From positions 248,001 through 312,000 of the forward strand of contig NZ_PDNV01000004.1 in the NCBI RefSeq assembly GCF_002849615.1: DNA of 64,000 bases, written 5' to 3'. Of this stretch, positions 42,994 to 52,270 are shown piece by piece. The notes beneath the pieces are model-generated. The model had not been told where the DNA came from. It saw only the letters and a list, made by a program, of their open reading frames with translations, and ran no database searches. Within the stretch, counting starts at the first letter, position 1. Each line of letters starts with the position of its first letter. The DNA comes from Pollutimonas nitritireducens (lineage in GTDB: Bacteria > Pseudomonadota > Gammaproteobacteria > Burkholderiales > Burkholderiaceae_B). The translations under genes and the position numbers were made by a program.

Positions 42994-43006
42994 AAGGAAT
43001 GACAGC

Positions 43007-44254
43007 ATGAACAAGATTGAAACTGGCGCCACACCCGGCGCGCTCGCCGGCATGCGGGTAATCGAGCTTTCGCAAATAATGGCCGGCCCCACTTGCGGAA
43101 TGATGCTTGCAGACCTGGGCGCCGACGTGATCAAGGTGGAGAAGCTGGAAGGCGGCGATGATGCGCGCCAGTATCGCGACCCACTGATCAACGGCGTGTC
43201 GGCACCTTTCCTGATGCTCAACCGCAACAAGCGGGCGATCGCGCTGAACCTTAAGAGCCCGCAAGGCAAAGAGGTACTGCTGCGCATGGTGCGCGATGCG
43301 GACGTGATCACCGAGAACTTCCGCAAAGGCACCATGGAGAAGCTCGGACTCGGCTACGAGACGCTACGCAAAGAGAATCCCGGCCTGATCTATTGCGCGG
43401 TATCGGGCTACGGTCTTACTGGCCCCTACGCCGACAAGGGTGGTTTCGACCTTATTGCCCAGGGTTTTTCGGGCTTGATGAGCATTACGGGCGAGCCTGG
43501 CGGCCCGCCGCTACGCACCGGTAATTCCGTCGCCGACATCAATGCCGGGCTGTTGGCGGCGTTCGGCATACTTGCGGCATACCAGCACAAACAGAAAACG
43601 GGTGAAGGCCAGGTCGTTGAAACTTCGCTACTGGAGGCGAGCCTGCAACAATTGTATTGGCACGCGGCCATCTACTTCGGCACCGGACAGTCTCCAGGCG
43701 CCACCGGCTCCTCCCATGTGCTGACCGCCCCCTACCAGGCGTTCCCCACCGGCACAGAGTGGATCATTATTGGCGGGGCCAACGAAAAGAACTGGGTCCG
43801 CATTGCCGAAGTACTAGGTCATCCGGAATGGTGCGACGACCCGCGTTTCACACGCAATGCCGACCGCATGCAGAACCGCTCTGCCCTGGTGCAGGAAATG
43901 AGCGAGATACTCAAGACGCGCTCCGCCGAGGACTGGCTGACCGCATTCGACAAGGCCGGTGTGCCCGCCGGTCCGGTTCATTCCATTGGTGAGGCTTTGT
44001 CGCATCCTCAAACTCTGGCCCGCGGCATGATCGTGGAACAAGAACATCCGCAAGCGGGGCCGACGCACACCATAGGCATGCCCGTAAAGTTTTCGGCCAC
44101 CCCGGCACAGTATCACCGCGCCGCCCCACGCCTGGGCGAAGATACCCTGGAAATTCTCGGTGAGTTCGGCTATACCGCCGCGGAAATTGATGCATTGATC
44201 GAAGCAGGCGTCGTGTGCGATGTCAACGCGGTGGCGGCCCAGTCTGCAACGTAG
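43007..44254 (+). CDS. CaiB/BaiF (family III) CoA transferase
   Basis: 415 residues. Transfers CoA between acyl-CoA and a free acid through an aspartyl-CoA anhydride. GMRVIELSQIMAGPTCGMMLADLGADVIKVE is the N-terminal hallmark; catalytic Asp148 lies in GGFDLIAQGFSGLMSITG. AAAGGA precedes the ATG. It presumably activates the acid brought in by the Bug receptor so that the crotonase can act on it. The operon ends here; the next gene converges with 56 bp between stops and no clear terminator. Confidence 0.92.
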   Translation: MNKIETGATPGALAGMRVIELSQIMAGPTCGMMLADLGADVIKVEKLEGGDDARQYRDPLINGVSAPFLMLNRNKRAIALNLKSPQGKEVLLRMVRDADVITENFRKGTMEKLGLGYETLRKENPGLIYCAVSGYGLTGPYADKGGFDLIAQGFSGLMSITGEPGGPPLRTGNSVADINAGLLAAFGILAAYQHKQKTGEGQVVETSLLEASLQQLYWHAAIYFGTGQSPGATGSSHVLTAPYQAFPTGTEWIIIGGANEKNWVRIAEVLGHPEWCDDPRFTRNADRMQNRSALVQEMSEILKTRSAEDWLTAFDKAGVPAGPVHSIGEALSHPQTLARGMIVEQEHPQAGPTHTIGMPVKFSATPAQYHRAAPRLGEDTLEILGEFGYTAAEIDALIEAGVVCDVNAVAAQSAT

Positions 44255-44310
44255 TATTGGAATGCGGTACGCCCGGGATTACAGGCATCGTCCAACGCCA
44301 TCACCGAGTC

Positions 44311-45351
44311 CTATTGCGGCTGGATATTCGCCGATTTCACCACTCCGCTCCAGTATTGATGTTCCTGTGCGATGGTTACACCGAGCGCCTGAGGTGTTGC
44401 GTAACTGACTTCTGACCCTTGCTTGGCCAGGCTGGCCTTTAATGCCGGTTCGGCCAGCACAGCTTCAAGCGCCGTCGACAGCGTGGCAATCACCTCCGGA
44501 GGAACCCCTTTGGGAGCAAAGAGGCCAAATACATTGTCAGCCACCACGTTCTTTACGCCGGCCTCCGCCAATGTCGGCACATCGGGCAACAAGCTGACGC
44601 GCGAAGTCGATGCCACCGCCAGGTATCTGATCTTGCCTGCCTGCACCATGGGCATGGAGCCCGTTACGCTATCGAACATCATCGTCGACGAGCCATTGGC
44701 CACGTCGGGCAAGGCCTGGACACTGCCCTTATAGGGAATATGCATTACGTCCAACTGGTTGCTCGCGGCAAACAACTCAGATTCCAGATGTGACAAGGTA
44801 CCCGTCCCTTGGGACGCGAAGTTGTAATTGCCCGGCTTGTCCTTCAGATAGGCAATCAGTTCACTGACCGTTTTGACCGGCAGGGACGCCGGTACTACCA
44901 GCGCATGCGGCGCAAAACCGACCTGGCCGATGGGTACAAAATCCTTGAGCAGACTCACCTCCTGTTTGGGGTAGATCGCGGCGGCTATCGCCTGATTCGT
45001 GGTGGCAGCCAGGTAAAGGTTGTAGCCGTCGGTTTGCGCGCGCGCGGCAGCCGTCAATCCGATCGCTCCGCCGGCACCAGGCCGGTTCTGCACCACAACG
45101 GTTTGACCCAGCTTGTCGGAAAGGCGGTGTCCTACCGCACGCGCCAAGGCATCCGTCGCGCCCGCAGGAGGAAACGAAATAATGACTTCTATCGGTCTTT
45201 CGGGATAAGCGGCATTGGCTGCGACTGCCATGGCCAAACTACCGGCCAGGGCGACACCCCTAATCGCCTGCAAAACTGCGCTGCGTCGTTTGGCCACAAC
45301 AGCGAACGCTGGGGAGCCAACGGATTTTGCGTAGGCATATATTACTTTCAT
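44311..45351 (-). CDS. Bug/TctC-family tripartite tricarboxylate receptor
   Basis: 346 residues from ATG 45351, with AAGGAAG upstream (ATG 45372 and 45387 are alternatives). The leader is unusually long: about 35 residues precede the hydrophobic core, which ends ANA near residue 60 of the longest form. Mature part: IEVIISFPPAGATDALARAVGHRLSDKLG, VQNRPGAGGAIGLTAAARAQTDGYN, HIPYKGSVQALPDVANGSSTMMFD. No enzyme gene follows; the upstream neighbour is the broken quinone oxidoreductase gene. Confidence 0.92.
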   Translation of the reverse strand: MKVIYAYAKSVGSPAFAVVAKRRSAVLQAIRGVALAGSLAMAVAANAAYPERPIEVIISFPPAGATDALARAVGHRLSDKLGQTVVVQNRPGAGGAIGLTAAARAQTDGYNLYLAATTNQAIAAAIYPKQEVSLLKDFVPIGQVGFAPHALVVPASLPVKTVSELIAYLKDKPGNYNFASQGTGTLSHLESELFAASNQLDVMHIPYKGSVQALPDVANGSSTMMFDSVTGSMPMVQAGKIRYLAVASTSRVSLLPDVPTLAEAGVKNVVADNVFGLFAPKGVPPEVIATLSTALEAVLAEPALKASLAKQGSEVSYATPQALGVTIAQEHQYWSGVVKSANIQPQ

Positions 45352-45542
45352 AGCGACTTCTTCCTTGATCATGAGCTTGACTGACAAAAATGACCCTTAT
45401 GCTTTAAGCAAGACGCATGCCAGGTTTTCAAGCGGGTGTCAGGATCACAGCGGAGCGATATGGAAAGGAATTTTGATGGAGAAAGCCGCGCCGAATAACG
45501 CTATGCACCCATCCGAACCGCAGCGCGCGGGATGCGAACCAT

Positions 45543-45569
45543 AGAGGTGCCATGATGCTGCGCACCTCT
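45543..45569. terminator. Hairpin downstream of the broken quinone oxidoreductase gene
   Basis: AGAGGTGC (45543-45550) and GCACCTCT (45562-45569) form an 8-bp stem with an 11-base loop, 38 bp after the end of the leftward pseudogene. There is no T-run, so it may be a processing or stabilising hairpin or a Rho-associated end. The rest of the 255-bp gap up to the Bug gene shows nothing clear. Confidence 0.35.
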
Positions 45570-45606
45570 GTGGAGCATGAATCACGCAACCGCTGTCCGC
45601 AGTCTT

Positions 45607-46450
45607 CTATTCGTTATGCAACCTGCGCGCGCAATCCAGTACGACATTGCCCGCTACACTGCCACGTTCAACGGCCTCGTGAGCATCGGCAATTTCATCC
45701 AGGGTATAACGTGGACCAATATTATGGACAAGACGCCCTGATTCAAGCAATTGCGACAAACCTTCTACCGCGGAAAGCCGTTCACCGGGCGCAAGATCAT
45801 AAATGAGAAAGAAGTGCAAACGGATGGATTTGAAAAGCCACGCGCCGAAATCAATTGGAATTTGACCGCGGACATTCGAACCATAGCAAACAACGGCGCC
45901 ATGTTCGGCAACCGCGTTTTGTGATACCAGATGGGTAGTACTTGAAAAATCCATATCGACGACGATGTCGACACCACGGTTGGCCGTAAGCGACAAAATC
46001 CGGGTCGCGACGTTATCTTTCTTGTAATCCACAATGTCGTCTATGCCGAGATCGGTAGCCAGCCTGGCTCTATCCGCAGAGCCTACCGTACCGATAACAC
46101 GGGTGATCCGGCAGCAACACCGCCTGGTTTGACGGCAACGCAATGTACTCGGCAGCGGTGCCCATAGCGCGCAGCCACTGTCCATTCCATACCCATACCC
46201 TTTTGCCGATGCGTGACGGTGATACATTGCTTCCGACTTTATCGATAATGCCGGAGCCGTCGCTATGGGGCACGACAAACCCTGACTTGACAGGGCGGCT
46301 GCCGCCGCGGGATTTGACGTCTGAGGGATTGACGCCCGATACAGCCAACCGCACCCTGACGTCGTCCCGACCGGGCTCGGGGGTGGGGAGTTCGCCGACT
46401 TCCAGTACGTCCCGAGCTTTTCCGTTTTTCGAATACCAGGCAGCTTTCAT
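45607..46450 (-). pseudogene. Zinc-type quinone oxidoreductase (MDR superfamily) with a frameshifting deletion
   Basis: The first frame from ATG 46450 reads MKAAWYSKNGKARDVLEVGELP, then RVRLAVSGVNPSDVKSRGG, then VWVWNGQWLRAMGTAAEYIALPSNQAVLLPD. At about 46110 the text jumps and continues in another frame with RVIGTVGSADRARLATDLGIDDIVDY and runs to the normal C-terminus near 45607. About 55 residues are missing at the junction, including the Rossmann GxGxxG motif, and the deletion is not a multiple of three. The product cannot bind NADPH. Full-length relatives are about 325 residues. Confidence 0.85.
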
Positions 46451-46549
46451 TGGCCAATCCCCTTGTTGTGAAATGCCAGCGCGACCGAACACAAATGACC
46501 ATTCCCTACGTTGTTGGCATTCCGCGATAGCGTGCTGCCGCGTACGGCG

Positions 46550-47509
46550 CTAGTTGATTGATATTTTTTGCGTCTCGATCACATTGCGCCATTTAACGGT
46601 CTCGTCGTTAGTGAACTGCTTGAATTGCGCCTGGTCCATGAACTCCGGTATAAGCCCCATCGTGGAAACGACGGTCTTCATCTCTTTGTCTTCGGCGATT
46701 CGTCGAATTGCTTGCATAATTTGTTGTTGTACATCCGCCGGGGTGGATGCGGGAACGAAGAAACCGAACCAACTGCTGGATATGACGCCTGGTGCTACTC
46801 CAGATTCCTCCACCGTCGGGAGGTCCGGTGCCTCAGCAATGCGTTGCTTAGTCGTAATCGCAAGCGCGCGGATTGACCCGTCTTTCGCGTATTTCATCGA
46901 CTGCATGGTATCGAAGTAGGCATTGACCTGGCCTCCCAGAAAATCGGCAATGGCGGGTCCCGTTCCTTTATAGGGCACCTGTATGACATCAATACCCGTC
47001 TTCGTGGCAAAAAGCTCAGCGGCAAGGTGTGGGCTTGATCCTACGCCGGATGAAGCGAAACTCAAATGTCCCGGATTCTTTTTAGCGTATTCAACGAGCT
47101 CTTTCACATTGGTCGCGGGCACCGAGGGATGGACATATAAAACATTGGGTGCGAGCGCGACGAGTGCCAGTGGCACCAGCGACTCCGGGTCGTAGGGCAT
47201 CTTCTTCAGAAGCAGTGGATTCGTCACCATGCCGACGCTTCCCAGCAAGACGGTATAGCCATCGGGTGCGGAGCGTGCCACATTGCCAGCGCCTATGGCA
47301 GAGCCAGCGCCTGGCTTGTTTTCCACGACAACAGGCTGTTTCCAGGCGGCGGCCAGTTGCTCGGCATAGCGGCGGGCCAAATTATCAGTCAGGCCTCCCG
47401 GTGAGTACGGAACCACCAATTGCACCGGTTTCGTTGGGAATTCTGTTGCGCCTGCAGATGCCGTCAATGACGCAGCGAGGGCCAGTGAGCCCAGTATTCT
47501 ATTGAACAT
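46550..47509 (-). CDS. Bug/TctC-family tripartite tricarboxylate receptor
   Basis: 319 residues. Signal peptide ends GAT near residue 22; then VQLVVPYSPGGLTDNLARRYAEQL, VENKPGAGSAIGAGNVARSAPDGYTVLLGSVGM, QVPYKGTGPAIADFLGGQVNAYFD. GGAG precedes the start. It is the closest relative in the window of the Bug protein at 54996-55952: both share GYTxLLGSVGMxTN, LxKKMPY, SPHLAAELFA and GGQVNA. Divergent from the LysR gene at 47702. Confidence 0.93.
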   Translation of the reverse strand: MFNRILGSLALAASLTASAGATEFPTKPVQLVVPYSPGGLTDNLARRYAEQLAAAWKQPVVVENKPGAGSAIGAGNVARSAPDGYTVLLGSVGMVTNPLLLKKMPYDPESLVPLALVALAPNVLYVHPSVPATNVKELVEYAKKNPGHLSFASSGVGSSPHLAAELFATKTGIDVIQVPYKGTGPAIADFLGGQVNAYFDTMQSMKYAKDGSIRALAITTKQRIAEAPDLPTVEESGVAPGVISSSWFGFFVPASTPADVQQQIMQAIRRIAEDKEMKTVVSTMGLIPEFMDQAQFKQFTNDETVKWRNVIETQKISIN

Positions 47510-47600
47510 TGTCTTTCTCCGATTTGAGCGTAAGCCACTTATAATGGTTGGCTGCTTAGTGTGGTCTCGTTGGCCTTGAGTGGCCGCGATGGATCAGTAA

Positions 47601-47616
47601 ATCGGATTATTCCGAT
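47601..47616. promoter_or_regulatory. LysR-type operator candidate
   Basis: ATCGGA (47601-47606), TTAT, TCCGAT (47611-47616): a perfect 6-bp inverted repeat midway between the Bug start (47509) and the LysR start (47702). Position and the T-N11-A type spacing fit autoregulation by the LysR at 47702 and control of the Bug gene. Confidence 0.5.
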
Positions 47617-47701
47617 CTCCGAAATCTCTCTTGCCCAGTATACGAGGCACTACCCGGGGCATCAGCCATGCGCCACATAAACCAGAATTGCACTTAGTGA
47701 T

Positions 47702-48640
47702 ATGTCTGATCCATTAAAAATACAGTGGGACCTGAACCGCTTATTAATCTTCGTGACGGTCGCTAAAAACGGCAGCCTCAAATCCGCTGCGACGACTTTG
47801 GGCATGCCACAGCCAGCCATAAGCCGCCAGATAGCCAGGCTGGAAATTGAATGCAAGGGCCGGCTGTTTGATCGCACCGGCCGGGGCATGAGCCTGACAG
47901 AACTCGGGGCGCGCATGCTCCCTCAGATCGAGCGTGTACTAAGCGAGTCGGAAGCCCTGACCAATCAAATTACAGCAACGGGCGGTTTACCATTCGGCGA
48001 TGTCAGGATTGCAGCACTTCCGTCGCTTTACTTAACCTTGATGGTTCCGGTTTTCTTTCTGATGCGCAAGCGTTTCCCGGGTATACGCCTACACTTTTTT
48101 GAAGGATCTGCGGGCCAGATTGATCAGTGGCTCGTCACCGGGCACGTCGATATCGGACTGCCCTATCGCTATGGGGCCACCATGATTTCGGACGGTGAGC
48201 CGCTGATTTCAGCGGATTCGTGCCTTGTAGGCCCAGCGGGGGACAAGCTTACGCTTAACCCATCGGTGCATTTTTCGAAGCTGGATGGGCTGCCTCTGAT
48301 TCTTCCCAGTGCACCTAGCGGCGTCCGATCCACGCTCAATAAACTCGCGCGTAAAAACATGGTCACGCTGAACGTGATCGTCGAGGCCGATTCGACGCAG
48401 CTCCAAAAGGCTATTGTTGAAAAAGGCGGGGCTTATACGGTACTGCCAAAGTTGGCCATTGCCAGTGAACTGAAAGGCGGGCAACTGCAGGCAGCAAGAA
48501 TCATAGAGCCGGTCATCGAGCGGACAATAATTTTGGCAACGACCTCCGCACATCCACCTTCGTATGCCGCGCGTTCCGTTGCACAAGCCATCCGTGAGGT
48601 CGCCGCTTCCTCAGAGGTGCTGCAGGTCTCCTGTCATTGA
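47702..48640 (+). CDS. LysR-family transcriptional regulator
   Basis: 312 residues. HTH: WDLNRLLIFVTVAKNGSLKSAATTLGMPQPAISRQIARLEIEC; Nac/CynR-like effector domain with PSAPSGVRSTLNKLARKNMVTLNVIVEADSTQLQKAIVEKGGAYTVLPKLAI. Related in style to the LysR at 14752. It is divergent from a Bug gene with a palindrome between them, and its end faces another Bug gene across a bidirectional hairpin. Confidence 0.92.
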   Translation: MSDPLKIQWDLNRLLIFVTVAKNGSLKSAATTLGMPQPAISRQIARLEIECKGRLFDRTGRGMSLTELGARMLPQIERVLSESEALTNQITATGGLPFGDVRIAALPSLYLTLMVPVFFLMRKRFPGIRLHFFEGSAGQIDQWLVTGHVDIGLPYRYGATMISDGEPLISADSCLVGPAGDKLTLNPSVHFSKLDGLPLILPSAPSGVRSTLNKLARKNMVTLNVIVEADSTQLQKAIVEKGGAYTVLPKLAIASELKGGQLQAARIIEPVIERTIILATTSAHPPSYAARSVAQAIREVAASSEVLQVSCH

Positions 48641-48679
48641 CCCTGTTCGCCGGCAACGTAACGCATGCGGCGAACAGGG
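48641..48679. terminator. Bidirectional terminator-like hairpin
   Basis: CCCTGTTCGCCG (48641-48652), 15-base loop, exact reverse complement (48668-48679). It starts directly after the LysR stop codon and ends 10 bp before the stop of the converging Bug gene, where a terminator for both is expected. The 12-bp stem is strong, but a U-run is lacking. Confidence 0.6.
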
Positions 48680-48689
48680 CCATGGCGCG

Positions 48690-49667
48690 CTATTCTATTT
48701 TTGCGCCGGAAAGCTCAATCACTTTCTTCCATTTTGCTTGTTCGTCCTTGACCAGCTTATTCATCTCTTCGACGGAGTTTCCTTCTGGAAGCAGACCGGC
48801 TTTGAGCATGCGTTCCTTTGTTTCAGGCTCGGCAAGCACCTTGTTCATTGCGGCATTCAATCTATCCAATATGGGCTGCGGTGTGCCGCCCGGGGCGCTC
48901 AGGTAATTGACAGGCGATGAGTCGAAACCCGGCAACGTTTCCGCAATAGTCGGTACGCCGGGTAGGCTATCCAACGGCATTGGTGTGGCGACGCCCAGTA
49001 CTTTAAGGTCTCCGGATTTAATATAGGCCTGGTAAACCGTGAGGCTGTCTATGGCCATTTCCACCCGCCCACCTATAAGGTCCTGAAGCGCGGGACCAGT
49101 CCCACGATACGGTATGTGATCGATTTCCACCCCCGCCATTACCTTCAACAGCTCGCCCGAAAGATGGCTTGATGCGCCAATACCTGCACTGGCGAAGCGT
49201 ATGCCGTGCGGATTCTTCTTGGCCTCTTCGATAAGTTCTTTCACGCTGTCCGCCTTGACGCTTTTATTGACCACAAGCACGCTTGGCACAATGGCGATGC
49301 GCGACACTGGCGCAAGGCCGGTGTTGGGATCGTACGGCAGGCTTTTCATCAGGAACGGATTCGTAAGTTGCGGTCCCGGGGTCGTGTAAAGCAGCGTGTA
49401 CCCATCTGGTTTCGCCTCGGACACGATCCGTGCGCCAATTGTGCCGCCGCCGCCGGGCTTGTTGTCAACAATAATGCTCTGCCCGAGTTCCGCCGCAAGC
49501 GGCTCACTGACCATCCGTGCTGTCACATCAGCACCGCCTCCGGGAGCGAAAGGGACAATAAGCCTAATGGGTTGATTGGGGTAATCATTGGCAGCCTGAG
49601 CTTGAACGCTCCCTGCAGCAACTGCTCCAATTGCGAATGCAAACATGATCTTTTTAAATGGGTGCAT
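48690..49667 (-). CDS. Bug/TctC-family tripartite tricarboxylate receptor
   Basis: 325 residues from ATG 49667 with AGGAGAC upstream. Signal peptide MHPFKKIMFAFAIGAVAAGSVQAQA; mature IRLIVPFAPGGGADVTARMVSEPLAAELG, VDNKPGGGGTIGARIVSEAKPDGYT, HIPYRGTGPALQDLIGGRVEMAID. It follows the double acyl-CoA dehydrogenase gene after 43 bp in one leftward operon, linking its ligand to CoA-thioester oxidation. Confidence 0.93.
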   Translation of the reverse strand: MHPFKKIMFAFAIGAVAAGSVQAQAANDYPNQPIRLIVPFAPGGGADVTARMVSEPLAAELGQSIIVDNKPGGGGTIGARIVSEAKPDGYTLLYTTPGPQLTNPFLMKSLPYDPNTGLAPVSRIAIVPSVLVVNKSVKADSVKELIEEAKKNPHGIRFASAGIGASSHLSGELLKVMAGVEIDHIPYRGTGPALQDLIGGRVEMAIDSLTVYQAYIKSGDLKVLGVATPMPLDSLPGVPTIAETLPGFDSSPVNYLSAPGGTPQPILDRLNAAMNKVLAEPETKERMLKAGLLPEGNSVEEMNKLVKDEQAKWKKVIELSGAKIE

Positions 49668-49710
49668 AGTTATGTCTCCTCGAGTTTTCCTGCTGTGATG
49701 GGCCTGATGA

Positions 49711-52032
49711 TCAAGAGGGCAAGCCGAGGACCAGCTTCGCAAGAATATTGCGCTGAATCTCGTTTGTCCCGCCGTAAATTGTTGTAATGGCCGAGTTATA
49801 CAGCCTGCTGCATGGCGTGATTTTCGTATCGCCTATCACTATCGCTGCCGCATCGCCGCCTTGTTCCTGCGCCGCTTCGACCACCTCCATCGCTATGCGT
49901 GAATACGTTTCAGTTGCCCAGATTTTCAGTAGCGATACACTTGGCGGCAAAGATTCACCGCGTTTCACGATGTCGGCGTAGCCGGCATATAGCGCCTGAA
50001 GATCCGCCACATCAAGCATTGAGGCGGTATAACTGTCAACAAACGCCTGGTCATCGAACAATGCACACTGTTCGGCGACCAGCCGGAGCTGATTCAATGC
50101 ATACCTTGCCTGATTGGGGCTGCCGACAAAAATTCGTTCGAAGTCCAGAAGTGCTTTCGCAATGGTCCAGCCTTCATTCAATTGGCCTACAAGGTTTTCC
50201 TTGGGCACTCTGACCTTATCGAAAAACACCTCGCAGAACTCTTCTTCGCCGCCTATGTTACGTATGGGGCGCACCGTTATGCCTGGCGTCTTCATGTCGG
50301 CCAATAGAAAGCTAATCCCAGCCTGTTTCTTGACGTCTTTGTCGGTGCGAACAAGCATGAAGATATGCGTGGCATCCTGAGCAAGCGTGGTCCAGATTTT
50401 TTGGCCGGTTACTACAAAGTGGTCGCCATCTAGGATCGCTTCAGTACGCAACGACGCAAGATCGGAGCCTGCATTGGGTTCGGAATATCCCTGGCACCAG
50501 ACGTGATCGCCCGCAAGGATCCTGGGCAAGTACTTTTTTCGCTGTTCGTCAGTGCCAAATTTGATCAGGACGGGCCCAATATTGATGATGCCCTGGTCGG
50601 GTGTTCGGGCTACACCATAAGCCTCCATCTCTTCGATGAACGCAATCAGCTTATCCGGTTCAAGACCCATACCACCATGCTCGCGCGGCCAGGCGGGCGC
50701 TATCCACCCTTGCCTGGATAGCGCCAGATACCAGTCCTTGAGATCCGGCCAATGCAGTCTTTGTGGAGGATTACGTAGTTCCGCCGGATAGTTCAACCGG
50801 AGGAATTGCCTCGTCATCGCACGGAACCCTGATTCCGACATGGCATTCCAGTCGTTGTCTGCGGGAATGGTGAAATCGCTGTCTTGTTCTTGCCCCGACC
50901 CGGCTGCGGCCGTGGCGGATCCCTCGAACGCCAAGCGTCTATTCTCGCGTACACCACCCAGCCAGCTGGTCAAATGCAGGGCGCGCTTCAAATAAAGACC
51001 GATATCGAGCTCGTCGGTATATCCGATGGCACCGTGCAATTGAATGGCCAGGCGGGTCATGTGCAATGCCGCATGCGCGCAGCGTGCCTTCACCCGAGCG
51101 CAGCGTGCACCGAACCCGGGATAATCATCCTGTACCTGAGCAAAGAACTCTTTCAATACGGCCGTAGCCAATTCGACTTGTAGGTAGGCATCGACCATGC
51201 GGTGCTGCAGCGCCTGATTTGCACCGATCGGCTTGCCGAACTGAACGCGGGTTTTCAGATAGTCCAATGTTGCGTTGAACGCGTGTCGCGCAATGCCAAG
51301 CAGTTCAGCCGCCTGTACAACGCGGGTGTTATTGTTGGCCGTTTCGATTGCCAGTACAACGTCCTTGCCCTGACCCAGAAAATTGGCTGCCGGCACGGTG
51401 GCGTTTTGAAAATGCAGGGTGGTCGCCAGCGATCCGTCCACGCGGAATGTGGCCGTGCCAACGGCTCCCTCAGTCGTGGCAGGCATCCAGTAAACCGCGT
51501 GGTCATCGCCAGTGCAGGTGATGAGCCAGCCATCGGCCTTGCCAGGATAAGCCCAGCGCTTTGTGCCAGATATCGTCGCCGTATCGGCATCGGTGGTGGC
51601 CGTAGCTCTCCATCCATCGTCAGCCCCGGTATTGGGCTGCTCCTGCCACGCAAGGCCGGCGATAAGCCGGCCGGCGGCAATGTCCCTCAGCAGTTGATCG
51701 CGCAACGCCGATACCGGCAGTGCCAGCAGCACGGATACGGCCTGGATCGCCGAAGCAATGTAGGGCTCGGGCAATGGATGGCTCCCAACTTCCATCGCAA
51801 TGGCGGTTGCCGGGCCGAGGCCCAGACCCAACCCACCCAGCGACTCGGGAATCAATATGCCGGTCCATCCTGCCTCTGCGATTTTTTGCCAGACTTCACG
51901 GTCATAACCAGGTTCGGTGTCGCGAAGATCCCGAATCCGGGATATGGGTGACACCGTAGTCAGAAAATCTCGTGCGCTATCGCCGAACGCTTGCTGCAAT
52001 TGCTGCATCTCTTCGTAGGTGGTGTGTTGCAT
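49711..52032 (-). CDS. Fused double acyl-CoA dehydrogenase
   Basis: 773 residues with two acyl-CoA dehydrogenase modules. N-terminal module about 1-385 (WTGILIPESLGGLGLGLGPATAIAMEVG, LLGIARHAFNATLDYLKTRVQFGKPIG, LHGAIGYTDELDIG). C-terminal module about 400-773 (WPREHGGMGLEPDKLIAFIEEMEAYG, QGYSEPNAGSDLASLRT, IWTTLAQDATHIF, IYGGTNEIQRNILA). In the C-terminal module the usual late Glu before GTNEIQ is Gly (IYGGTNEIQ), and a Glu in LLDFERIFVG stands where isovaleryl-CoA dehydrogenase has its base. Start at 52032 has AAGG upstream. Such fusions occur in actinobacterial and proteobacterial steroid, terpene and aromatic acid degradation. Divergent from a CoA transferase gene. Confidence 0.9.
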   Translation of the reverse strand: MQHTTYEEMQQLQQAFGDSARDFLTTVSPISRIRDLRDTEPGYDREVWQKIAEAGWTGILIPESLGGLGLGLGPATAIAMEVGSHPLPEPYIASAIQAVSVLLALPVSALRDQLLRDIAAGRLIAGLAWQEQPNTGADDGWRATATTDADTATISGTKRWAYPGKADGWLITCTGDDHAVYWMPATTEGAVGTATFRVDGSLATTLHFQNATVPAANFLGQGKDVVLAIETANNNTRVVQAAELLGIARHAFNATLDYLKTRVQFGKPIGANQALQHRMVDAYLQVELATAVLKEFFAQVQDDYPGFGARCARVKARCAHAALHMTRLAIQLHGAIGYTDELDIGLYLKRALHLTSWLGGVRENRRLAFEGSATAAAGSGQEQDSDFTIPADNDWNAMSESGFRAMTRQFLRLNYPAELRNPPQRLHWPDLKDWYLALSRQGWIAPAWPREHGGMGLEPDKLIAFIEEMEAYGVARTPDQGIINIGPVLIKFGTDEQRKKYLPRILAGDHVWCQGYSEPNAGSDLASLRTEAILDGDHFVVTGQKIWTTLAQDATHIFMLVRTDKDVKKQAGISFLLADMKTPGITVRPIRNIGGEEEFCEVFFDKVRVPKENLVGQLNEGWTIAKALLDFERIFVGSPNQARYALNQLRLVAEQCALFDDQAFVDSYTASMLDVADLQALYAGYADIVKRGESLPPSVSLLKIWATETYSRIAMEVVEAAQEQGGDAAAIVIGDTKITPCSRLYNSAITTIYGGTNEIQRNILAKLVLGLPS

Positions 52033-52147
52033 GGCTGGCCTTCGTTTTTGGTATGTCAATGCTTGGGCAGTGTAGGAGCAAATATGACGAGCGGCTAGCT
52101 CATCAGTACACAATCCAGAATTGCGAATTCGGTCAACTTAGCGCGAG

Positions 52148-52171
52148 ATGCAGGTATGGGCATATCTGCAT
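52148..52171. promoter_or_regulatory. Operator-like palindrome between acyl-CoA dehydrogenase and CoA transferase operons
   Basis: ATGCAG at 52148-52153 and CTGCAT at 52166-52171 frame a 24-bp imperfect palindrome; 10 of 12 positions are symmetric (outer ATGCAG/CTGCAT plus inner TAT/ATA). It lies near the middle of the 238-bp divergent spacer, so one regulator could control both operons. No regulator gene adjoins; the LysR at 47702 is the nearest. Confidence 0.5.
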
Positions 52172-52270
52172 TGCATGCGCGCCTATGGCGGATGATGGAA
52201 CGTTGACCTAGACTCTGCCTTATTGGTGGCTCTCAACGATCAGAGGCCATACGCATATCAGGAGAAATGA

